Below, piece after piece: positions 45,684 through 55,362 of a stretch of 64,000 nt of DNA. Source of the stretch: an uncultured Granulosicoccaceae bacterium (GTDB lineage Bacteria; Pseudomonadota; Gammaproteobacteria; Granulosicoccales; Granulosicoccaceae). How positions within the stretch are numbered: the first letter of the stretch is position 1; every line of letters starts with the position of its first letter. The notes beneath the pieces are model-generated. The model saw only the letters and a program-made list of their open reading frames with translations, did not search any database and was not told where the DNA came from. The stretch lies in NCBI GenBank assembly GCA_938041955.1, contig CALISD010000016.1, positions 26,230 through 90,229 of the forward strand, written 5' to 3'. Both the position numbers and the translations under genes were made by a program.

Positions 45684-46562
45684 ATGAAAAATAACAGGCT
45701 GCTACGTTCGGTACTATATGTTCCGGCGTGCAAGCAAAGAGCGATTGAAAAATCCGCTGGTATAGCGGCTGACTGGATTGTCTTTGATCTGGAAGATTCG
45801 GTGGCGCCGGAAAGCAAAGCTTCTGCGCGTGACGCACTGATCGCAGCATTTAAGTCTATGGATTTTAATGGTAGCCAGACTGCCATTCGCTGCAATCATG
45901 TAGATACAGCGGAATTTCCGGCTGACCTAGCTACGGTTGCAGCATGTCGGCCGCAGGCCGTTTTGTTGCCAAAGGTCTCATCAGTATCAGATATTGACGC
46001 TTTCGCGCAGCAAGCGGAGACGGTCCAGCTCGCCCCATCAGTGGCTACCTGGTTTATGATTGAAACTGCAAAGGGCATAGCACAGCTCGACAGTATTGTC
46101 CGCGAAGGCGGTAGCTTACCGTGGGTACTTACCACGTTGGTAGTTGGTCATAACGATATCGCCAGTGAGACTGGTGTGTCGCTTGATTTTGAACGTCGTT
46201 ATATTATCCCCTGGCTAATGCAGATTGTGCTGCAGGCGAAACAGGCAGAGCTTCATGTGCTTGACAGTGTGTGGAATCGATTTCGTGATCTAGAAGGATT
46301 TGAAGCAGAAGCAATGCAGGCAAAGAGTATGGGTTTTGATGGAAAAACGCTTATCCATCCATCGCAGGTCGACTCTGCAAATCACTTGTTTTCGCCCTCG
46401 GCACAAGAGATTACAAGGGCTCAGCTGATTGTTGATACTTTTGATGATCCGAAAAACGCACTGCTTAATGTGCTGAATATTGACGGTGAGATGGTTGAGC
46501 GATTACATTTGGATCAAGCACAACGGTTGCTTGAGAAATATAGTAAGAGACCTACTGCATAG
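45684..46562 (+). CDS. HpcH/HpaI aldolase / citrate lyase beta-like (CitE-type) protein
   Basis: LLRSVLYVPACKQRAIEKSAGIAADWIVFDLEDSVAPESKASAR; GKTLIHPSQVDSAN. Confidence 0.9.
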   Translation: MKNNRLLRSVLYVPACKQRAIEKSAGIAADWIVFDLEDSVAPESKASARDALIAAFKSMDFNGSQTAIRCNHVDTAEFPADLATVAACRPQAVLLPKVSSVSDIDAFAQQAETVQLAPSVATWFMIETAKGIAQLDSIVREGGSLPWVLTTLVVGHNDIASETGVSLDFERRYIIPWLMQIVLQAKQAELHVLDSVWNRFRDLEGFEAEAMQAKSMGFDGKTLIHPSQVDSANHLFSPSAQEITRAQLIVDTFDDPKNALLNVLNIDGEMVERLHLDQAQRLLEKYSKRPTA

Positions 46563-46590
46563 GTTATCGGTGAATGTAAGCGTGGCGTTA

Positions 46591-47124
46591 TTATTGCCGG
46601 ACGATGGACCTGAATTCCCACGGGGCAACTGCCTCTGTGTTTTTCCACAACCCCAGCTGGGCTCTTTTTGCCAGTGATTCTGCTTTTTTATATATCCGCT
46701 GATCACTGCGAGTCTGTTCTTGTCGATAGCGGGAGTAATACCAGGCCTGACCGCCTTTTAACATTTCGACATTAATGTCTGTGCCCTTGTGAGTAACCTT
46801 ACAGATTTGTCGTCGATATTTGTCGAGCTTGTTGCAATAGGCGACAACTTCACGATTCAGAATAAGACCCCGTAAGTAGTCACGGGATTTAATTCCGTGC
46901 TCTTGCTTGATTTCCGGCGCATCAATCGCCGCCAACCTGACAATAACCCGCTTGCTTCCAGTGGGGGTGATATGTGCAGAATCACCGTCATGCACTTTAG
47001 TGATCCTGCCGTTGATTTCCATATTGACGGGCAAGCCACTTTGGCAACCCATAAGCCCTATCATTACCAGAGCGGTTGCGAATTTCACGGTGCGAGTGAC
47101 CATTAAAAGGTGTTTGGTTTTCAC
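46591..47124 (-). CDS. Thermonuclease (SNase-like) family lipoprotein
   Basis: GRITKVHDGDSAHI...VRLAAIDAPEIKQEHGIKSRDYLRGLI; MGC lipobox. Confidence 0.85.
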   Translation of the reverse strand: MKTKHLLMVTRTVKFATALVMIGLMGCQSGLPVNMEINGRITKVHDGDSAHITPTGSKRVIVRLAAIDAPEIKQEHGIKSRDYLRGLILNREVVAYCNKLDKYRRQICKVTHKGTDINVEMLKGGQAWYYSRYRQEQTRSDQRIYKKAESLAKRAQLGLWKNTEAVAPWEFRSIVRQ

Positions 47125-47517
47125 AACCCAACTGTGCTTTGTTGATGAGAGGATTTGTTCTCCACGACGTGGATGAACCAGAGTTTATTGTAGCAGTGCC
47201 TGATTTGCTACGGGTGCGAGGCTCACACCAATACGTGTACAGCTGATACAGCAATGCAAGCAACCAGTATCTGGAATCGCAAGCGGTTTATACTTGTGTG
47301 TGTGCTTTTCATGTCTCGTCTCCGTCTGTTATATATATAGTTTAGTTTGGCTTCAAAACCAGACATTTTTGAGCTTGAAAAAAGCACAATTGTGGAGAAT
47401 TATGACAGTTTGTGTTGCTAGTTCAATTTGCTCGCGGCGCAGGTGCCAATAATTGTAATTTTGTCGTTTCAGTAATGTTTGTGGCCGGTGCGGTCTCTCT
47501 CTTGTGCGAGGTTAATG

Positions 47518-48282
47518 ATGTCTGAAGTGAACCAGATTCTAGATACGCTGAAGCAGCTTCTTAAAGAGAAAAATATCACTCAGTATGATGTTGCTGCGGT
47601 ACTCAACCTTGGTGTGGCTCGCGTAAAGCAGATGTTTGCCAATCAGGATTTTAGTATGAGTCGCCTGTCAATCATCTGTAATGAATTACTGGGTATGGAG
47701 ATTGTGGACTTAATCCAGGTCTCGCAAGATCGACAGAAATACATCGAGGGCCTTACCGAGAAACAAGAGCAGCAACTGATCTCAGATGAACGGCTGTTGG
47801 TGGTGTCAGTATCAATTATGAATAACCTGACTGCTGATGAAATTGTCGAACGATATGATATTTCTGAAGCTGAATGTCAGCAGCATTTAAAAACCCTGGA
47901 GAAGTTGAAGTTAATCAGTATTCGTGCAAATGGTCGAGTCAAATTACTCATTGATCGTAACTTCAAATGGATACCTAGTGGCCCACTTGAACAATTTTTT
48001 AGGCAGCATGTGCAAAGTGATTTTCTGGATTCCCGGTTTGATGCAGAGGGAGAAGTGCGGCTGTTTAGAACGGGTATGCTGACCAAACAATCTGCAGATG
48101 AGTTGATAAAAAAAATAGATAAACTCACAGCGGAATTTGTAGAGCTCAATCGTGAAGATACCAGGCTCGAATTAAAGTACAGAATAGGTTATAGCTTTGT
48201 TGTTGCATTGCGACCCTGGTTAATGCCGTCGTTCACCAGCCTGGTAAGATCCAATAGCCTGCCTGATGGCCCTACGGATTGA
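47518..48282 (+). CDS. XRE-family helix-turn-helix transcriptional regulator
   Basis: LKQLLKEKNITQYDVAAVLNLGVARVKQMFANQDFSMSRLSIICNELLGM. Confidence 0.8.
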   Translation: MSEVNQILDTLKQLLKEKNITQYDVAAVLNLGVARVKQMFANQDFSMSRLSIICNELLGMEIVDLIQVSQDRQKYIEGLTEKQEQQLISDERLLVVSVSIMNNLTADEIVERYDISEAECQQHLKTLEKLKLISIRANGRVKLLIDRNFKWIPSGPLEQFFRQHVQSDFLDSRFDAEGEVRLFRTGMLTKQSADELIKKIDKLTAEFVELNREDTRLELKYRIGYSFVVALRPWLMPSFTSLVRSNSLPDGPTD

Positions 48283-49168
48283 TGACATGCACACGAGGGC
48301 CTGACGAGTGCCATTTATGGGTGCCCTCGAGTGCCGCATGGTCCAGATGCGTGGTGTACCAGAAGACAATATCTTCTCTATCAATACTCTCGCTGTTGTC
48401 GAATAGATCGCCTATTTCAGCGCGAGCGCCCCAGCGCCAGCCAGAAGTCTCACCATTATTCCATTTACGTACCGCGACATCCCATTGGGAAAATTCGTCA
48501 GGAAACCCGTCGTTCGAACCCGGTGTCAATTCCACACGTAAGCCTGATTCGGCATCTCTTATTGTCCAGTAGTTGGTATTGGTTTTTCTATCATTGAACT
48601 CAGATGTCTGTAAGTTGCCGCTATTTTTGAGTACTTGATCGTTACTGCCGCCATCGAGATCGAAATCAAATAACCACTGTGCATGGTGGCGATGATCCGC
48701 GTCACACTGTAAGCCTCTGCTAAAAACAAAGGAATCAAAGAAACCTTCTGGACTAAATATGTAGGACTGATAAATCTCATATTCACCAAGCTTTGCGTTG
48801 ATGCCAAGTTCAAGAAACTCATCACCGTTCTGGGTATAAGTACGGCCACATAGTTTGTCTCCGTTACAGCTATCGTGCGGTGGATCTACATTGATAGGCA
48901 AATAGGTATCATTCCATAATATGTCTGCATAAGGTCCGCAAACATCATTGTCATACTCAACTCGCATCACAGGGAAACTAACGCGATGCAGAATGTTCCG
49001 GTTCTTATACTTTACATTGTTGAGTTCCAGACCAACGGCATTGTCGGTGGAGTAGGAGAAACTCCAATCGTGCCAGTCAATATCCCCTTGTTCCGCCATG
49101 GCCGCAGTAGTGGCTGTGAGAGACAGCATCAATAGGGCTAAAACGTAGTTAGTTTTTTCTTTGAGCAT
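48272..49168 (-). CDS. Exported copper amine oxidase catalytic-domain-like protein (short)
   Basis: Signal peptide; GLELNNVKYKNRNILHRVSFPVMRVEY; GEYEIYQSYIFSPEG (TPQ-position Tyr130); DHRHHAQWLFDFDLDG (H159-x-H161); EDIVFWYTTHLDH (H277). Confidence 0.7.
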   Translation of the reverse strand: MLKEKTNYVLALLMLSLTATTAAMAEQGDIDWHDWSFSYSTDNAVGLELNNVKYKNRNILHRVSFPVMRVEYDNDVCGPYADILWNDTYLPINVDPPHDSCNGDKLCGRTYTQNGDEFLELGINAKLGEYEIYQSYIFSPEGFFDSFVFSRGLQCDADHRHHAQWLFDFDLDGGSNDQVLKNSGNLQTSEFNDRKTNTNYWTIRDAESGLRVELTPGSNDGFPDEFSQWDVAVRKWNNGETSGWRWGARAEIGDLFDNSESIDREDIVFWYTTHLDHAALEGTHKWHSSGPRVHVINP

Positions 49169-50016
49169 TATTGCATTGCTCCACTACTTTCAACGCTTCC
49201 CTTGCTGAGATTAACCAGTGCTCGATAGTTAGGTATCGCGCCACCACCCGGACCAAAAGTGACATATAGTTTCCGGTCGCTGAAAAATACCTTGCCATCT
49301 TTAGCGACTTCACTTGCCGTGGGATAGGCGAGCAGTGCTGTGCCCTTGAGATGTATATGGTCGGCGAAGCCTTGCTCGTTTAGCGCGATGCTTGCCAGTG
49401 CTACTGCCTTTTGAACCTCTTGTTGAGATTCGGGAGGTTGATAGCTGCTGGCATCTGTCAGGGTGTAGCTGACAGTTCCATTAGCGCTGTATTTGGCAGT
49501 CAGTACTTTATTGCTTGTATAGATAAAGAACTCTGATTCGATCTGTGTGAGATTGCCTGCTTTGTCTTCGCGGTGGTGGTGGGTCAGCACTGCGTAGTTG
49601 TCACCGAGTTCAGCGACTAACTTTGGATCACTAAATATGGCGAGTTTTGCATCTTTCGCACTTGTTTTTTCTGATCTGCCAGCATCTTTTTCATTGCCGC
49701 TCACTGGAATTAATTTTTTCACGTTGGAGATGTTTCTTGGCTGTGGTGGCCAAATATCTTCGTTGGAATCAGTGAAGTATATTTCAGCTAATTGAGTGGT
49801 CGTCTGGACACCGGGGTTACTGCTGGGCTGAACAGTAGTTTGATGATCATCAGATCCCTGGTGGCTATTGGGATCAGTGTTAATTTGTGAATCGTCGCTA
49901 CCGTTGCAGCTGGACATAAATACCACGAGCACCACTGCCAGAAGCACGGTTGACCGGCGAACAATACGACCTACGATCCATTTTCGAAAATCAAGAGTTT
50001 GAGTTGACAAGTTCAT
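49168..50016 (-). CDS. Exported/lipoprotein, possible copper amine oxidase N-terminal (cystatin-like) domain
   Basis: Lipobox-like MSSC; C-terminal QQEVQKAVALASIALNEQGF...KVFFSDRKLYVTFGPGGGAIPNYRALVNLSKGSVE; stop/start overlap TAATG with downstream gene. Confidence 0.5.
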   Translation of the reverse strand: MNLSTQTLDFRKWIVGRIVRRSTVLLAVVLVVFMSSCNGSDDSQINTDPNSHQGSDDHQTTVQPSSNPGVQTTTQLAEIYFTDSNEDIWPPQPRNISNVKKLIPVSGNEKDAGRSEKTSAKDAKLAIFSDPKLVAELGDNYAVLTHHHREDKAGNLTQIESEFFIYTSNKVLTAKYSANGTVSYTLTDASSYQPPESQQEVQKAVALASIALNEQGFADHIHLKGTALLAYPTASEVAKDGKVFFSDRKLYVTFGPGGGAIPNYRALVNLSKGSVESSGAMQ

Positions 50017-50124
50017 TTCACAGCGTTGATAACGTCGTTATGGTAGCCCGAAATCGGGGTGTTTTCTAAGGAGATCATCACCGTTCCAGCTTTCGCGCAT
50101 TCTGGAAAGTGAGTTTTGTGTTTT

Positions 50125-51003
50125 TTATGATCGCAAAAGTGCGCAGACCACTGCCGTAACACCACGCATCGCATCGCGCCCAGAGCGGTGCCCATAATTA
50201 TTGAGCGCTTCTATCGCCTGTTGAACGGAAGAGGTGTCGTCGCTGAATATTGCGTTGATTAAGCGATGTAACGGGTCGACCGCCATGCCTTCACAGCTTG
50301 CATACAAGTGTGCCAGGCTTATGTGGTTGGTGCGGATATCAGCCTGAGTGTTTATGCATCGGGCGAGTGACGAAAATTTTTCAGCACAATTCAATTGGTG
50401 CAGCGTAACCATTGTACCGACCAGGATATCGTCTCCTGCAGGGGTCAGTCCTTCACCACAGCCGAGTAACTCCACCACGGCATTGGGAACACATTGAGAC
50501 GGTGATTGTAGCCACTGTTCTATGGCCTCTACTCCCGCTTGTAATCGTTGTTCTATTTTGTGTTGTAGATCGCCGATATACGGATCAGGTGATTCCTTAA
50601 GCAGTTTAAGAATGTTGCCATCAGGGAGGGTAGTTGTTTCTGTGTTGAGGCGCATCGGTGCCTCGAATGGCACACTATCGGAGTAGTCCAGAACGATGTC
50701 GTTACCCACATATAAACACTGGTCTTTGCAATACCATCTGGTGTTTAGCGCTATCGGGGATAATTGCCATTGTGATGTGCAGACATTGATCGGCCCACCG
50801 GGAAGCTTTGGGGTTCCAACACAGCATGAATGATGATCAGCGGTGCTTAGATAAAAGCTGTTGCCAAATACCGCTATGACATTGCCTGAACCTGAGTCAA
50901 GAACCCGTTGTGCAAGTTTACCGATCAGCGTTATACGATCGGTGTGACCGGTGAAGAGTGGTGTATCACCGCTGTGTTTACAGCTGGGCAAGTATCGCTG
51001 CAC
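50125..51003 (-). CDS. allH: DUF2877 protein (YlbF/AllH-like putative oxamate carbamoyltransferase subunit)
   Basis: LLGCGEGLTPAGDDILVGTMVTLH motif; immediately downstream of fdrA homologue. ORF opens at 51093 but true start probably GTG 51003 or TTG 50991. Confidence 0.75.
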   Translation of the reverse strand: MQRYLPSCKHSGDTPLFTGHTDRITLIGKLAQRVLDSGSGNVIAVFGNSFYLSTADHHSCCVGTPKLPGGPINVCTSQWQLSPIALNTRWYCKDQCLYVGNDIVLDYSDSVPFEAPMRLNTETTTLPDGNILKLLKESPDPYIGDLQHKIEQRLQAGVEAIEQWLQSPSQCVPNAVVELLGCGEGLTPAGDDILVGTMVTLHQLNCAEKFSSLARCINTQADIRTNHISLAHLYASCEGMAVDPLHRLINAIFSDDTSSVQQAIEALNNYGHRSGRDAMRGVTAVVCALLRS

Positions 51004-52459
51004 CCAGCTTTGCCATTTCGCTGTTGCAACTACAAAGAGTGACACCTGCTTGCTTAAGTACCTCGCACTGTTGTTGATAGTTTTGAGGATCATCGTTTGT
51101 GCCGCAGACAGTGCCGATCACTACCGGTTTGTCACTGACACCATGTAAGGTTTGCATGGCTTGAGTCACCTCATGTGCTGGATCATCGTGAGCGCCATAG
51201 CCGAGTACAACATCGAGCATTATCACAGCATTTGCCGGATCTTTTAGTTCTTCTAAAAGAAATGGTGTGCGTACTGCAGGTTCAAGCATTGGATGAGGTT
51301 TACCGAGTGTGTATTCGTCTGCGCCAAGATCAATTAACTGATGTGGTGTTGATGGATCGCTTTGCACAGCGTTGGAGCTAACGCGAACGCTGTTGTCTTT
51401 TAGTACCAGGTGAGCTTCAGTGCATAATGTGCCGCCGGTGTAGAGCCCTTTTAAATTTTTACGCTTTGCATTCATTCCTTTTGTAAGCGTTTTCGCGCTT
51501 TTATTATGATCAGATACTTCGAGCCTAGCACCGGAGGCCATCTCGGCTGCGGCAAGTAGCGTGCTGGCTTGTCGTATATTCTTTTCTTCTATTTCATTGA
51601 GCCCGAATACGCAGGCAATGGCAGGCTTGCCACAGTTGGCGAGTTTTTCAAATACTGCCTTGGCTGTTTTCTCACCAGGTGGTTTTGAGATCAGCACTAT
51701 TTGGTCCGTCAATTCATCTGCCGCAAGCAGGTCGATTGCCATCATTGTAGAAATCGCACCGACTTCGTCGCTCATATCTCGACCGCCAACCCCGATGCCA
51801 TGCCGGATCCCTGCGCCAAGCTTTGTTAATAGCACGGCAAATTCCTGGAGGCCGGTGCCGGAAGCTGCGATGACACTAGTGGTGCCCTTTGCCACTGCAT
51901 TGGCAAACGCCAACGGTACGCTATTGATATAGGCCGTGCCACAATCTGGCCCCATGACCAACAGGTCGAGATCACGTGCTTTTCGTTTAAGTGCCGCCTC
52001 TTTTTCGACTGAGACATTGTCGCTGAAAATCATTACATTCATACCGTGGTCAAGTGCCAGCTGTGCTTCTCGTGCAGCATATGCGCCCGGCGTTGAAATC
52101 AAAGCGAGGTTCATCTCCGGTGCTGCGGCACTGGCGCTACTCAATGTTGAATAGCGACGCTCGGAAGACGTGGTGTTTTTGGTTTTACCTTGCAGTGATT
52201 TCTGCGCTTGTGCCAATGCCCGGTTGGCGCTCGATGTGCCATCCGCACGCAGTGCGATCACCAGGTCGTTAGCGCCGGCAGCCTCACCTGTATCGTTTAA
52301 AAGACCCGCGTCTTTCATAATCTGCTTGTTGGCAGGTGTACCGGTCATCAGGACGGCGTCGAGGATACCGCCGAGTGCAGAGATGTCTGCCGACATTCGC
52401 ATCAGCGCCACTGAATCCAGATAAAAACCTTTGCGTACTTCGTTGATGATCTCACTCAT
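50978..52459 (-). CDS. fdrA: FdrA family protein (AllF-like putative oxamate carbamoyltransferase subunit)
   Basis: VRKGFYLDSVALMRMSADISALGG; LLVMGPDCGTAYINSVPLAFANAV; SGTGLQEF; ATGA overlap with upstream DUF1116 gene. Confidence 0.88.
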   Translation of the reverse strand: MSEIINEVRKGFYLDSVALMRMSADISALGGILDAVLMTGTPANKQIMKDAGLLNDTGEAAGANDLVIALRADGTSSANRALAQAQKSLQGKTKNTTSSERRYSTLSSASAAAPEMNLALISTPGAYAAREAQLALDHGMNVMIFSDNVSVEKEAALKRKARDLDLLVMGPDCGTAYINSVPLAFANAVAKGTTSVIAASGTGLQEFAVLLTKLGAGIRHGIGVGGRDMSDEVGAISTMMAIDLLAADELTDQIVLISKPPGEKTAKAVFEKLANCGKPAIACVFGLNEIEEKNIRQASTLLAAAEMASGARLEVSDHNKSAKTLTKGMNAKRKNLKGLYTGGTLCTEAHLVLKDNSVRVSSNAVQSDPSTPHQLIDLGADEYTLGKPHPMLEPAVRTPFLLEELKDPANAVIMLDVVLGYGAHDDPAHEVTQAMQTLHGVSDKPVVIGTVCGTNDDPQNYQQQCEVLKQAGVTLCSCNSEMAKLGAAILAQL

Positions 52460-53880
52460 ATCGCAGATAGCCTTTTGTCTAATGCGCGACAAGCTTGCTC
52501 AAAGCATGCTAGTGGTGCGTTAACGATGCCTGCGCCCACCTGACCGATGCCGGGTTCTTTGTGTGCGACACCCGTATTGATTGTCGGTGTAATTCCGGAG
52601 TTAACCACTTTGCGAACGTCTATACCGCTGGGCACACCTGCGAAGTCCAGCGCCGGTATAGTCCATTCCGGATTGCGGGTACAGGTAATTTCAGCCATTT
52701 GGTTGGTGTAGTTTGCTGCGTCTGAAGCACTGCCGGCACCTACAAAGCCTGCTACGGCAGGCGAGGCTGCCATTGCAAAGCCGCCCAAGCCAACGGTTTC
52801 TACGATGGTGGAATCACCCATGTCCGGGTTGGCATCTTTTTCACTGAAGCCGGGAAAATAAAGGCCGCGGGGCATCTCGACCGGAGCGGTGAACCATTCA
52901 TCTCCGCAGCCACTGACGCGAATACCAAACTCGGTGCCATTGCGTGACATAGCAGTGACCACTGAGCTGCCTGTTATGTCTCGCACCGGATCCATAATCG
53001 CTTTGCCCATGGCCATTGCGACGTTCAAGAAGAACTGATCGTTACCGGCGATAAAATTCAACACCTCATATGCCGTATCGGGTTCGGACACTCGTGCCAT
53101 CGTAGGAGCCAGTTCTCTCAGTAATAAACTGGTGCAAGCGACGTTGCGTTGGTGCATCTCGTCTCCCATGGATAAACCGCGAGCGATAATGTTTTTTAGC
53201 CCGACGCCATCACACGCTAATAAGGTGTCTGCCAGCAGTGGCCCGAGGGTGGATTCGAGCCAATGCAATTTTTCAATCACAGCCTCATCGTTGCCACCGA
53301 AACGCATGACTTTGCCCAGGCCCTCATTAATCGCGCAATACGCACGGTTGCCATGAGTACGATTCTCAACCACCATCAATGGCATTGATTGAGTGGTCAT
53401 GCCAGTCATCGGACCAACGGCACCATGATGATGATTGGGGCTAAATTCGATTTCTCCGCTGGCGGCGAGTTGTTCTGCCGCTTCGAGCGTTTTGGCCCAG
53501 CCTTCAAGCACTATCGCACCGCACACTGCACCGCGCATTGGACCACACATAGCATCCCACGCCAGTGGAGGGCCGGCGTGCAGTATTTGATGCTTGCCGA
53601 GTCCCTCTATCAAATCCCCGGCGGGCTGTACTTCAACCAATACCGGATCTGCCGAGAGCATGCGTTCAATGGCTTTCTCGTTCGCCTTGTCAATCATTTC
53701 GGCAAGGCTGTTATTTGACAGTCGGTCAGCAGCAGCAAGCACCTCGGGATTGGTGGTCGCTGGGGGGCGCCAGTCAACGGCCAGTGCTGGAATGTTCTGC
53801 GACTGCAGGTCGCTAACAAATCCGTTCAGGCCTACACCCAGCACTTTTGGGCCGCTTGTTAGTAGATCGCTTGCAGACAT
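52456..53880 (-). CDS. allG: DUF1116 protein (YlbE/AllG-like putative oxamate carbamoyltransferase subunit)
   Basis: VDWRPPATTNPEVLAA; GPMRGAVCGAIVLEGWAKT; ENRTHGNRAYCAINEGLGKVMRFGGND. Confidence 0.85.
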   Translation of the reverse strand: MSASDLLTSGPKVLGVGLNGFVSDLQSQNIPALAVDWRPPATTNPEVLAAADRLSNNSLAEMIDKANEKAIERMLSADPVLVEVQPAGDLIEGLGKHQILHAGPPLAWDAMCGPMRGAVCGAIVLEGWAKTLEAAEQLAASGEIEFSPNHHHGAVGPMTGMTTQSMPLMVVENRTHGNRAYCAINEGLGKVMRFGGNDEAVIEKLHWLESTLGPLLADTLLACDGVGLKNIIARGLSMGDEMHQRNVACTSLLLRELAPTMARVSEPDTAYEVLNFIAGNDQFFLNVAMAMGKAIMDPVRDITGSSVVTAMSRNGTEFGIRVSGCGDEWFTAPVEMPRGLYFPGFSEKDANPDMGDSTIVETVGLGGFAMAASPAVAGFVGAGSASDAANYTNQMAEITCTRNPEWTIPALDFAGVPSGIDVRKVVNSGITPTINTGVAHKEPGIGQVGAGIVNAPLACFEQACRALDKRLSAI

Positions 53881-53894
53881 AGTTTATCTCTCAA

Positions 53895-55163
53895 TCAAGC
53901 GTTGGTGATGTTGTTGCTGAATGCATCGTGGCTCGGGTCGTTATAAACCGCCAACGCAGCATCTACCCCGGCACCTGCAGGCGCACTGTGACCATTGCGT
54001 CGCAAGGTCATTTCAAGCGCTGCCAGGCAAGCGAGTACGTTGTCTTTGCGGCAACCGTAGCCCATGGTACCGATGCGCCAGATTTTGCCGTGTAGTGGTC
54101 CGAAAGAGGTGCCGATTTCAATGGCGAAGTCATGCAGCATCTCGCCGCGTAGTTTGTCCGCATCAACTCCCTTCGGGATTACCACGCCCGTAACGTTGGG
54201 CATTTTATACTGCAGATCTTTGCCAAACACTTCGAGGTCCATCGCTCGTAAGCCATTCACCAGCGCGGTACTGGTTTGGTTATGCCGTGCGAATCGAGTC
54301 TGCCACCCTTCCTGCAGGACTATTCGGGCACATTCACGTGCGGCATACAACATTGAGGTGGCTTCAGTGTGATGGTTAAGTCGTGCTTCGCTCCAGTAGT
54401 CCATGATCATGGCAAGATCGAAGTAGTTCGATTGAATCATTTCACCGTCTGCTGCCTGATAATTATCAGGCCTGATCCCCTGTTCTATATGCTTGCGGCG
54501 CTGTATCAGTTCGGCGGCACGATCATTCAATGTGATCGGTGCAATACCTGGCGGGCCCGACAGGCACTTTTGCAATCCTGCGGTGACGGCATCTATTTGC
54601 CAATCATCAGTGTCGAGTGGCATTCCGGTTAGAGAGGCAGTGGCATCTACGGCGATCAACACATCGTGTGCTCTGCAGATTTTGCCTATCTCATTCAGTG
54701 GCTGTGCCATGGTGGTTGAAGTATCGCCTTGCACACAAGCCAGCAATTTAGGTCGGTGCTGAATAATGGCGTCTTCAATTTGCTGCGGATCAAATACCTG
54801 ACCCCACTCTGCTTCGATTGTTATTACTTCAGCGCGGCAGCGACCAGCAATTTCAGCCAGCAGATGACCGAAGCGACCAAATACCGGTACCAGCACCTTA
54901 TCTCCAGGGCTTAGCAACGAGACCATCACGGCCTCAATGCCCGCTCTTGCTGTGCCATCGACCAGTAACGTCCATTCGTTGCGGGTTTGAAAAATGCCAC
55001 GATACAGAGACATCACTTCATTCATGTAGCTGGTGAAGCGCGGATCGAATTGACCCAGCATGGGCATCGACATAGCATTGAGAACGCGCGGATCAACCTC
55101 AACCGGGCCCGGGCCCATCAGTCGGCAGGCCGGTGGATTTAAGTCCTGAAAGAGATTTTGCAT
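53895..55163 (-). CDS. Alanine-glyoxylate / (S)-ureidoglycine-glyoxylate-type aminotransferase (PucG-like)
   Basis: MGPGPVEVDPRVLNAMSMPMLGQFDPRFTSYMNEV; VDATASLTGMPLDTDDWQIDAVTAGLQKCLSGPPGIAP PLP-lysine motif. Confidence 0.85.
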   Translation of the reverse strand: MQNLFQDLNPPACRLMGPGPVEVDPRVLNAMSMPMLGQFDPRFTSYMNEVMSLYRGIFQTRNEWTLLVDGTARAGIEAVMVSLLSPGDKVLVPVFGRFGHLLAEIAGRCRAEVITIEAEWGQVFDPQQIEDAIIQHRPKLLACVQGDTSTTMAQPLNEIGKICRAHDVLIAVDATASLTGMPLDTDDWQIDAVTAGLQKCLSGPPGIAPITLNDRAAELIQRRKHIEQGIRPDNYQAADGEMIQSNYFDLAMIMDYWSEARLNHHTEATSMLYAARECARIVLQEGWQTRFARHNQTSTALVNGLRAMDLEVFGKDLQYKMPNVTGVVIPKGVDADKLRGEMLHDFAIEIGTSFGPLHGKIWRIGTMGYGCRKDNVLACLAALEMTLRRNGHSAPAGAGVDAALAVYNDPSHDAFSNNITNA

Positions 55164-55362
55164 GGCATTAGGCTGTTTATGATATGTGGTGAATCATATC
55201 AATTTGATGCCGGTTCGACACGGCAATAGTTTATTTTAGCCCCGCTTAAGTCCGCATACTCGAATTTGTTGGGTGGTTAACTCAGGTAATAGTGAGTGAT
55301 GCCAATTTCAAAGCAGTAGGGGCAGACATTCTATTGGCGAATACCTGCCTTAAAACGAATGA

